DNA of 64,000 nucleotides, taken from NCBI GenBank assembly GCA_046351595.1, contig JAXLYE010000002.1, positions 1,116,001 to 1,180,000 of the forward strand. Direction: 5' to 3'. Source of the DNA: JAXLYE01 sp046351595 (GTDB lineage: Bacteria > Myxococcota_A > Polyangia > Palsa-1104 > JAEUJZ01). Positions within the stretch are counted from its first letter, which is position 1. The number at the start of each line of letters is the position of its first letter. Shown here in pieces: positions 36,198-43,054 of this stretch. The position numbers and the translations under genes are program-made. Below the pieces are notes generated by a model. That model saw only the letters and a program-made list of their open reading frames with translations, did not search any database and was not told where the DNA came from.

Positions 36198-36641
36198 GTG
36201 CGGGAGTCCGCGTGGCCCAAAGCCGAGCGAATCCGCAAGCGCAGCGACTACGTCCGCATCCAGAAGAGCGGGCGCAAGCTCTCGACCCAGCACTTCCTGG
36301 CCTTCGTGCTCCCCTCCACTTCGCTGGCACCTGCGGCAGCACCTGCCGTGGCGCCGGCTATTTCCATATCGCCAGCAGCCGAACCGGAACGCCCCGCGGC
36401 CCCCGCGCCGCGGCTCGGCGTGACGGTGTCGCGCAAGGTCGGCGGCGCCGTGGTGCGCAACCGGGTGAAGCGCCTGGTGCGCGAGGCGTTCCGTACCCAC
36501 AAGCACGAGCTGCCGCCGGGTTTCTCGCTGGTGCTGGTCGCCAAGGCCGATGCGGCGCGGGTCGGTTTCGACAAGGTCGTGGCCGAGCTGCGCGAGGTCG
36601 CCCGGCGGCTGCAGCCATCCCCTCCCCGCGGCCCGCGCTGA
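36198..36641 (+). CDS. rnpA: Ribonuclease P protein component, with an Ala/Pro insertion
   Basis: RnpA binds the RNase P RNA and helps it remove 5' leaders from pre-tRNAs. The signature NRVKRLVREAFR (RNR motif) and GVTVSRKVGGAVVRN are intact, and the front WPKAERIRKRSDYVRIQKSG is typical. At 147 residues it exceeds the usual 110-125. The excess is an Ala/Pro-rich segment of about 28 residues (SLAPAAAPAVAPAIS...) between the second beta strand (FLAFVLP) and RLGVTVS. That site is a surface loop, so the fold should tolerate it. The start is GTG 36198; no ribosome-binding site stands out. It lies 49 bp after rpmH. Confidence 0.93.
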   Translation: MRESAWPKAERIRKRSDYVRIQKSGRKLSTQHFLAFVLPSTSLAPAAAPAVAPAISISPAAEPERPAAPAPRLGVTVSRKVGGAVVRNRVKRLVREAFRTHKHELPPGFSLVLVAKADAARVGFDKVVAELREVARRLQPSPPRGPR

Positions 36642-36724
36642 GCCGAACGGCCGGCCCGTCCCCGACGGTCGCGACGGTGTGCAGCGATTGCCGGCGGGGG
36701 GGCCGCAGGTAGGCTTGACTGGCA

Positions 36725-37162
36725 ATGCCCCGCCCCGCCCCCATCGATGCCCGGTGGCCTCCGCAGCCCGGTGGCGCCGCGGCGTCGCGCCCGCAGCCGG
36801 TCACGGAACCCGCGGCACCGAGCGCGCACCCCTCGATCATCACGCGCATTGTGCTCGGCCTTGTGCTCGGAATGATTCGTGGCTATCAGTGGCTGCTGTC
36901 GCCGCTCATCACCGCGCTCTTGGGCGCCCGCTGCCGCTTCTACCCGAGCTGCTCCGAGTACGGAGCGATCGCCATCCGGCGCTACGGCCTCGCTCGGGGC
37001 GGGCGCATGACGGTGCGGCGGCTCTGTCGCTGTCACCCGTTCCACCCCGGCGGCTTTGATCCGCCCGAGGCCACGCCACCCGATCCAGTGAGCCAGGAGC
37101 CCCGCGCACGCCGGGCCCGCAGCCAAGCAAACGAGTCAAGGCAAGTGAGACAAGGCAAATGA
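36725..37162 (+). CDS. yidD: Membrane protein insertion efficiency factor YidD, extended
   Basis: YidD helps YidC insert membrane proteins. The core (residues ~38-105) is clear: amphipathic LGMIRGYQWLLSPL, then GARCRFYPSCSEYGAIAI and LCRCHPFHPGGFDPP, with the family Cys. The usual length is 70-90 residues. This one has 145, with a Pro/Ala-rich N-terminal extension of ~35 residues and a charged, Arg/Gln-rich C-terminal tail. A TAGGCT hexamer lies 9 nt before ATG 36725, so the extended N-terminus probably is translated. Its stop overlaps yidC by 4 bp (ATGA). Confidence 0.92.
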   Translation: MPRPAPIDARWPPQPGGAAASRPQPVTEPAAPSAHPSIITRIVLGLVLGMIRGYQWLLSPLITALLGARCRFYPSCSEYGAIAIRRYGLARGGRMTVRRLCRCHPFHPGGFDPPEATPPDPVSQEPRARRARSQANESRQVRQGK

Positions 37163-38991
37163 CTGATCAACGACGGGCCGTCGTCGCCGTGGTGCTGTGC
37201 ATGGCGATCATCTTCGGCTGGCACTACGTGATGAACGCGCTGTCGCCCAAGGCGCCGCCGCAGCAGACCGCGAGCATCGGCGACAAGGGCACGGCCGCGA
37301 CGCCGCCGGCCGCGACCCCGGGCACGGCGCCCGCTGCCGGAGCCGCTCCCGCTGCCGCAGCAGCCGCCCCGGCCGCCGCGGTGACGCCCGAGCAGACGAC
37401 GGTGGTCGAGCGCCCGGGGCTGTACCGCGCGGCGGTGTCGAGCTACGGCGCGGCGCTGACCAGCTTCGAGCTCTTGCCGCCCAAGTACCACACCCGCGAC
37501 CTGCGCCGGCTCGTCGACCGCAACGGCCAGGTGACGCAGGAGCGCTCGGCCGGCGACGTGCCGCTGAACCTTCTGACCAGCTACCGCCCGGCGCTCAAGG
37601 TGCAGCTGCCCTCGAGCGACGTGGTGCTGCCCGAGAAGCAGGTCTTCACGCCGCTCGGCGACGAGACCTGGCCCGACGGCAAGCGCAAGCTGAGCTACGG
37701 CCTGGAGACCGCCGACTTCAAGCTCGTGAAGAGCTTCGTCTTCTCGGCGACGAGCTACCAGGTCGACCTGCAGGTCGAGCTGACGAACAAGCGCGCGACG
37801 CCGCTGAAGTACCACCTGGAGCTCGACCTCACCGGCTACCAAGACCCGACGCAGAAGCCGGGCGGCATGTTCTCGGCGCGGGTGCCGCAGAACGAGGTGC
37901 TGTGGGACATCGCGGGCAAGCGACGCAGCCTGAACCTCGAGGCGCTGCTCGAGAACAAGGCCGACCCCGAGGACATGCGCGGCGACCTGCGCTGGTTCGC
38001 GATCGGCCAGCAGTACTTCATGCTCGCGGCGGCGCTGCCGCACGGCAAGGGCTCCGAGGCCAAGCAGGCGCGCGCCGCGGCCGAGCCGAACGGCGCGATG
38101 CGCGCGACCGTGGAGCTGGCCGAGCAGGTGCTGAACCCGGGCGAGACCCGGCAGCTGCCGGTGGCGATCTTCGCCGGCCCGAAGCTGCCGCAGCTCACCG
38201 ACGCGGTCTGGGTTGGCGGCCAGAGCGCCGGGCTCTCGAGCTCGATCGACTACACGCTGGAGTCGATCGCGCGGCCGCTGTTGTGGGTGCTGCAGCAGCT
38301 CTTCCAGCTGGTGCACAGCTGGGCGCTGGCGATCGTGCTCCTGACCTGTCTGGTGAAGGTGCTGACCATTCCGCTCTCGCACAAGTCGATGAAGTCGATG
38401 AAGGCGATGCAGGAGCAGATGGCGGCGCTCAAGCCCGAGGTCGACGCGATCAAGAAGAAGTTCGGCGACGACCAGCAGCGCGTGAACCAGGAGACGATGG
38501 CGCTGTACCAGAAGCGCGGCATCAACCCGTTCGCGCAGATGGCGGGCTGCCTGCCGCTGTTCATCCAGATGCCGATCTACCTGGCGCTGTACTCGATGCT
38601 CGGCAACGCCGTCGAGCTGTACCGCGTGCGCTTCCTGTGGATCCCGGACCTGACGCTGGCGGATCCGTTCTACGTGCTGCCGATCCTCACCGGCGTGCTG
38701 ATGTACTTCCAGACCAAGCTCACGCCGGCGCCGCCGGACCCGCAGCAGAAGATGATGAGCACGATGATGCCGATCATGTTCACCGGCTTCAGCATCTTCC
38801 TGCCGGCGGGCCTGACGCTGTACATCCTGACCAACACCGTGCTCGGGATGATCCAGCAGGCCATCGTCAACCGCGGCAAGACGCCGACGCCGGCGCCCGC
38901 GGTCGCGGTCGTCGACTCGAGCCAGCCCATGGGCCGCTCGGCGCAGCCGGGCAAGTCGAGCAAGAACTCGCTGACGCGCCCGAAGTCGTAG
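37159..38991 (+). CDS. yidC: Membrane protein insertase YidC
   Basis: YidC inserts and folds inner-membrane proteins, with or without SecYEG. The 610 residues are of the Gram-negative type. A first membrane segment (VVLCMAIIFGWHYV) is followed by an Ala/Pro linker and a large periplasmic beta domain (~85-355). The conserved five-segment core begins WALAIVLLTCLVKVLTIPLSHKS and includes the hydrophilic-groove Lys/Arg region, the coiled C1 loop (MQEQMAALKPEVDAIKKKFG), GCLPLFIQMPIYLALYSML and ILPILTGVLMYFQTKLTP-like sequence (PILTGVLMYFQ). It ends with a basic tail. AAGG precedes the ATG, which overlaps yidD. Confidence 0.97.
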   Translation: MTDQRRAVVAVVLCMAIIFGWHYVMNALSPKAPPQQTASIGDKGTAATPPAATPGTAPAAGAAPAAAAAAPAAAVTPEQTTVVERPGLYRAAVSSYGAALTSFELLPPKYHTRDLRRLVDRNGQVTQERSAGDVPLNLLTSYRPALKVQLPSSDVVLPEKQVFTPLGDETWPDGKRKLSYGLETADFKLVKSFVFSATSYQVDLQVELTNKRATPLKYHLELDLTGYQDPTQKPGGMFSARVPQNEVLWDIAGKRRSLNLEALLENKADPEDMRGDLRWFAIGQQYFMLAAALPHGKGSEAKQARAAAEPNGAMRATVELAEQVLNPGETRQLPVAIFAGPKLPQLTDAVWVGGQSAGLSSSIDYTLESIARPLLWVLQQLFQLVHSWALAIVLLTCLVKVLTIPLSHKSMKSMKAMQEQMAALKPEVDAIKKKFGDDQQRVNQETMALYQKRGINPFAQMAGCLPLFIQMPIYLALYSMLGNAVELYRVRFLWIPDLTLADPFYVLPILTGVLMYFQTKLTPAPPDPQQKMMSTMMPIMFTGFSIFLPAGLTLYILTNTVLGMIQQAIVNRGKTPTPAPAVAVVDSSQPMGRSAQPGKSSKNSLTRPKS

Positions 38992-39049
38992 CGCCCGCGC
39001 CTCTGCCCCGCGCACCGCTCCCTCCTCTCTCCTCGCGCATCGTCTGCCC

Positions 39050-40453
39050 ATGACCCGCTCCCGCACCATCGCCGCCATCGCCACCGGCAGCGGCGGCGGC
39101 GTCGGCATCGTGCGCCTGAGCGGGCCCGACGCCGAGGCCATCGGCCGCGCGCTGTGCTCGCCGCTGCCCGCGGTGCTCGAGAGCCACCGCCTGTACCTGA
39201 CCACGGTGCGCGCGCCCGGAGCGAGCGCGTGGCCCGCGGGTTCCGCTGCGTCCGACGGACCTGAGGTTCCCGAGGTGATCGATCAGGTGCTGCTGTGCCT
39301 GATGCGCGCGCCGCGCTCGTACACCGGCGAGGACGTGCTCGAGCTGCAGGGGCACGGCGGCGCGGTCAACCTGCGGCGGCTGCTCAGCGCGTGCCTTGCT
39401 GCCGGGGCCGCGCCGGCCGCGCCGGGCGAGTTCACGCGCCGCGCCTTCCTCGCCGGCAAGCTCGATCTGACCGCGGCCGAGGCCGTGGCCGCGCTGGTGC
39501 AGGCGCAGTCCGAGCGCGCGGCGCAGCAGGCGCAGCGCCAGCTCAGCGGCGAGCTCGGCAAGCGCATCGGCGCGCTGCGGCAGCAGGTGGTGTCGCTCTT
39601 GTCGCAGCTCGAGGGCTCGCTCGACTTCCCGGATCTGGAAGAGGACGCGGCGCTCGACAGCGAGGCGCAGGCGCGGCTCGCGGCGCTGTGCACCGAGGTC
39701 GGCGGCCTCGGGCGCAGCTTCCGTCACGGCGGCAAGGCGCTGGGCAGCGGCATCGAGCTGGCGCTGATCGGCCGCACCAACGCCGGCAAGTCGAGCCTGA
39801 TCAACGCGCTGTGCGCGAGCGAGCGCGTGCTGGTCGATGCGGCGCCCGGCACCACGCGCGACTTCGTCGAGGTCGGCGCGGCCTGGGACGGCGTGCCGGT
39901 GCTCTTGATCGACACCGCGGGCGAGCGGCCCGACGCCACGGCGCTAGAGCGCGCGGGCCTGCGCATCGGCCGCGAGCGCATCGGCCGCGCCGATCTGGCG
40001 CTGCTCGTCATCGACGGCACGCAGGGCTCTTGTGCCGAGGACGAGGCGCTGCACGCCGGCCTGCCCGAGCAGCTGCCGCGGCTCGTCGTGTGGAACAAGA
40101 TCGATCAGCGCGGCTGCCAGCCGGCGCCGGCTTCGGCCGTCCCCTGCTCGGCGCTGTGCGGCTGGGGGCTCGATGCGCTCAAGAAGCGCGTGCTCGCGGA
40201 GCTGGCGCCGCAGCTCGGCGCCGGGCAGGAGCTCCTGGTGACGAGCGCGCGTCAGGCCGCGGTGCTGGCGCAGGCCGAGGCGGCGCTGCAGTCGGCGCGC
40301 GGAGCGCTGCGGGCCGGCGCCGCGCCCGATCTGGTGGCGGGCGAGCTGCGCCTGGCTGCGGCCCGCCTCGGTGAGGTGACGGGCCAGGGCGGCGGCGAGA
40401 TCCCGCCCGAGGTCCTCGACGGCATCTTCGCGCAGTTCTGCGTCGGCAAGTAG
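39050..40453 (+). CDS. mnmE: tRNA modification GTPase MnmE
   Basis: With MnmG, MnmE makes the carboxymethylaminomethyl group on U34 of certain tRNAs. The 467 residues have an N-terminal folate-binding domain (IAAIATGSGGGVGIVRLSGPDA, PRSYTGEDVLELQGHGG), a helical domain split around a GTPase domain with G1 GRTNAGKSS, G2 GTTRD, G3 DTAGER and G4 NKID, and the C-terminal FCVGK whose Cys is a family hallmark. There is an insertion of about 15 residues (SAWPAGSAASDG) in the N-terminal domain. The last three codons and stop form the first copy of a 24-bp tandem duplication. The gene lies 58 bp after yidC. Confidence 0.96.
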   Translation: MTRSRTIAAIATGSGGGVGIVRLSGPDAEAIGRALCSPLPAVLESHRLYLTTVRAPGASAWPAGSAASDGPEVPEVIDQVLLCLMRAPRSYTGEDVLELQGHGGAVNLRRLLSACLAAGAAPAAPGEFTRRAFLAGKLDLTAAEAVAALVQAQSERAAQQAQRQLSGELGKRIGALRQQVVSLLSQLEGSLDFPDLEEDAALDSEAQARLAALCTEVGGLGRSFRHGGKALGSGIELALIGRTNAGKSSLINALCASERVLVDAAPGTTRDFVEVGAAWDGVPVLLIDTAGERPDATALERAGLRIGRERIGRADLALLVIDGTQGSCAEDEALHAGLPEQLPRLVVWNKIDQRGCQPAPASAVPCSALCGWGLDALKKRVLAELAPQLGAGQELLVTSARQAAVLAQAEAALQSARGALRAGAAPDLVAGELRLAAARLGEVTGQGGGEIPPEVLDGIFAQFCVGK

Positions 40454-40488
40454 CGCGGCTGCCGCGTCGGCAAGGAGCGCGGCTGCCG
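40441..40488 (+). repeat. 24-bp tandem duplication across the mnmE stop
   Basis: CGTCGGCAAG-TAG-CGCGGCTGCCG (40441-40464) is followed directly by the same sequence with GAG in place of TAG (40465-40488). They differ at one base, so the second copy would not stop translation. Confidence 0.9.
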
Positions 40489-40495
40489 CGCCGCG

Positions 40496-41533
40496 CTAGA
40501 TCGCCGCGGCCGCGCGCTCGGCCTTCTTGCGGCGCAGCGGCGGCAGGCGGAAGCGCGCCCGCTGCTTCTTCTTCTTGGGCAGCTGCACCTTGCCGCGCAC
40601 CGGCGGCAAGAGCGGCACCTCGGGGATGTCGACCGGCGTCGGCTCGGCCAGGTCGTCGATGCCGGCGGCGGCGCGGAACTTCTCCTCGGCCTCGGGCGAG
40701 AAGTCGCCGTTCTGGAAGTAGTCGTAGGCCAGCCAGCCGAGCTTGCCGAGCCGCCGCTCCGCCGCCTCGAAGAACTCGCGGCAGTCGAAGACCTCGTTCT
40801 GGAAGTAGCGCTCGCGCATCGCCTCGGTGCTGGTGCGCACGCTGTTCTTGGCGACGATCGGCGCCGACAAGAGGATCCCGAACTGGCGGAAGTTGCGGAC
40901 CCACTTCGAGAACTGCAGCTCGGACGGCGCGGTGCCGTACGCGCCGCGGTAGGCCGCGCTCATGAGCTGCAGGATCGGCTGCTCGACCAGCAGGTTCAGC
41001 GACGAGCCGAGCTTGGTGATGCGGCAGCGCTCGGCGAAGGCGGCGGTGCCGATCGCGTCCTCGCCCAGGCGCCACAGGTGGATGAACAGCGCCTGGAACT
41101 TCTCGGTCACGCGGTGGTGCGTGCTCTCGTGGCCGCCGTAGCGCTGCACGTCGCGGCGCGCGCAGTAGTTTACCAGCGGGTGCATCGCCAGATCGATCGC
41201 GCAGTGCGACAAGAGGCCGCCGATCAGCGACAGCCGCTCGGCCTCGCTCAGGTCCGGCACGGTGCGCGCGGTGCGGATGAACGAGGCGACCAGCCGATCC
41301 GGCTGCACCGAGTGCGCGCGGTAGCCCCACGGCTCGTCGAGCGCCGGGGCGCCGAGGCCGTAGCGCAGCGCCTCGAACACCATGGGCGCGTAGTAATACG
41401 GCAGGTCGTGGAAGATGGCGCCGAACCGCGCGTACACAGGCTCGGCGGCGCAGGCCTTGCGCATCGCGGACGGCACCAGCTCGTTGTGCTGGACGAGATC
41501 CCCGAAGGTCAGGTGAAGCTGCGGCGCGGGCAT
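40496..41533 (-). CDS. PF00882-like (zinc-dependent phospholipase C fold) protein
   Basis: The protein has 345 residues. His/Asp-rich helices match the zinc-dependent phospholipase C-like family: an early His in LTFGDLVQHNEL, GAIFHDLPYY, GLLSHCAIDLAMHPLVNY and GHESTHHRVTEKFQALF. These are the expected metal ligands. The family includes true secreted phospholipases and many cytosolic proteins of unknown role. No signal peptide is present here, so this one is probably intracellular, and its substrate is unknown. The C-terminus is a Lys/Arg-rich tail (PKKKKQRARFRLPPLRRKKAERA). ATG 41533 is chosen because TAGAAT ends 6 nt upstream; GTG 41539 lies between them. Confidence 0.75.
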   Translation of the reverse strand: MPAPQLHLTFGDLVQHNELVPSAMRKACAAEPVYARFGAIFHDLPYYYAPMVFEALRYGLGAPALDEPWGYRAHSVQPDRLVASFIRTARTVPDLSEAERLSLIGGLLSHCAIDLAMHPLVNYCARRDVQRYGGHESTHHRVTEKFQALFIHLWRLGEDAIGTAAFAERCRITKLGSSLNLLVEQPILQLMSAAYRGAYGTAPSELQFSKWVRNFRQFGILLSAPIVAKNSVRTSTEAMRERYFQNEVFDCREFFEAAERRLGKLGWLAYDYFQNGDFSPEAEEKFRAAAGIDDLAEPTPVDIPEVPLLPPVRGKVQLPKKKKQRARFRLPPLRRKKAERAAAAI

Positions 41534-41539
41534 GGGCAC

Positions 41540-41545
41540 ATTCTA
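41540..41545 (-). promoter_or_regulatory. -10 box, leaderless promoter
   Basis: On the minus strand TAGAAT is followed by six bases and then ATG 41533, with no ribosome-binding site. Confidence 0.5.
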
Positions 41546-41819
41546 TCCAAGGCGCTGCGACAGGAGGCCTGCGAAGTAGACAAAACGCGTGTGACTGCCG
41601 TCGAAAAACACAAAAAAGCGGGGCAGAAATGGCCCGATCAGCGGTTCATGCCACCGATGGTGCCTGCAAAGAGTACGGAGGCTGGGCAAGCTGCAGGCGC
41701 GCGGGCCCGGGGGCGCCTCGGTGCACGGCCGCCGAGCGTGCAGGAATACAGCGCTTTTTCCGTCGCCCACGCGGTCGCGCGAGCGCCCGCTATGATGGCG
41801 GAGACGGACAAGGAGCAAC

Positions 41820-42881
41820 ATGGCTGGTTTCGCTGTTGACCTGGGGCAGTCGGGGCATTGGCGGCGCGCACGCTTCTGCAACTCGGGGAGCCTGAGGAGC
41901 CTGGTGGACCGCTGCGCCTGGGCGCTGGTGCCGCTGTTTTTGGGCCTGGGGCTGATCGCCGCGTGCTCGCAGGGCTCGAGCGAGGGGACGCCGCCCGCGG
42001 ATCTGCCGGCGACGTCAGCGCCCGGCACGCTGACGCTGCGCCTCGGGCCGATCGACCTCAAGGCGGGCGAGGAGACCACGCGCTGCATCACCGCGCACCT
42101 GCCGACCTCCGCGGCCATCGACATCCAGCAGATCTCGACGCAGCAGCACCTCTCGCACCACGTGATCTTCTACCGCGAGGTGCCGGATCGCGCGGACACC
42201 GGGATCGTCGGCTGCGCGCCGCTCAACCTGCTCGGGGCCGGCTCGCGCGCGCCGCTGTATATCGGCGAGAACAACCGCGCCGCGGACAGCCAGCTGGTGC
42301 TGCCCGACGGCGTCGGCTACCACCTCGAGGCCGGCCAGGCCTACACGATCGAGGGCCACTTCCTCAACGCCTCGTCGACCGCGCAAAAGGCCTACGCCGA
42401 CGTCGTGCTGCAGCTCGCGCCCGCGGGCACGGCGCTCATACCGGCGGACATGATCTTCATCTCGGCGGTGTCGGTCCTGAACAAGAGCTACGACGGCGCC
42501 AAGAGCGGCCTGCCGCCGCTGCGCGCGACGGTCGCGGACCCGGCGTTCCTGCAGGTGCCGTCCTCGCTCGCGGAGGCGCAGGTGTTCGCGCTGACCACGC
42601 ACCAGCACCACTTCGGCACGCGCGCCGAGATCGAGCGCGCCACCGACCTCACTGGCGCGGGCACCAGCCTGTACGTCAACACCGATTGGGAGCACCCGGC
42701 GCTCAAGCACTTCCAGCCGCCGCTCACGTTCGCCACCGGCGAGGGCCTGCGCTTCACCTGCGCCTTCGACAACACCTCGAACAGCTACGTGAAGTACGGC
42801 GACTCGGCGGTGACGGACGAGATGTGCATCATCTGGGCCTACTACTACCCCTCCAGAGGCTTCCGCATCTACACCCTCTAA
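41820..42881 (+). CDS. PHM-like copper monooxygenase lipoprotein
   Basis: The protein has 353 residues. A hydrophobic segment ends in LIAAC (Cys49), a likely lipoprotein anchor. The rest resembles the copper type II, ascorbate-dependent monooxygenases (peptidylglycine alpha-hydroxylating and dopamine beta-monooxygenase). All six copper ligands can be placed: His113-His114 (LSHHVIFY) and His180 (IEGHFLN) for CuH, and His261, His263 (THQHHFG) and Met335 (TDEMC) for CuM. Cys89, 132, 314 and 336 could form the usual disulfides. The reaction would be O2-dependent hydroxylation of an unknown substrate in the periplasm or outside the cell. A TATGAT -10 (41791-41796) and AAGGAG before the ATG are visible. 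There is no obvious operon partner. Confidence 0.75.
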   Translation: MAGFAVDLGQSGHWRRARFCNSGSLRSLVDRCAWALVPLFLGLGLIAACSQGSSEGTPPADLPATSAPGTLTLRLGPIDLKAGEETTRCITAHLPTSAAIDIQQISTQQHLSHHVIFYREVPDRADTGIVGCAPLNLLGAGSRAPLYIGENNRAADSQLVLPDGVGYHLEAGQAYTIEGHFLNASSTAQKAYADVVLQLAPAGTALIPADMIFISAVSVLNKSYDGAKSGLPPLRATVADPAFLQVPSSLAEAQVFALTTHQHHFGTRAEIERATDLTGAGTSLYVNTDWEHPALKHFQPPLTFATGEGLRFTCAFDNTSNSYVKYGDSAVTDEMCIIWAYYYPSRGFRIYTL

Positions 42882-42942
42882 ACCCCCAGCGCGGTCGCCC
42901 AAGAAAGCGGGTGGCGCCGGAGGGAGGGATCCCGACGCGCAA

Positions 42943-43023
42943 GCGGCGGGAAACCCGCAGGCGACAGGACCCGCGTCCGTCCCGACAGCGGCGGGAGACC
43001 CGCAGGCGACAGGACCCGCGTCC
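42943..43023 (+). repeat. Two 36-bp direct repeats with hairpins, between convergent genes
   Basis: Copies at 42943-42978 and 42988-43023 (45-bp period) differ at one base. Each contains a GCGGG-AnA-CCCGC stem-loop. They lie 3' of the copper protein and 3' of the large kinase, so they may stop or slow transcription from one or both sides. Confidence 0.75.
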
Positions 43024-43054
43024 TAAACACTCCTGCTGCTCCTCCGTATCCCGC

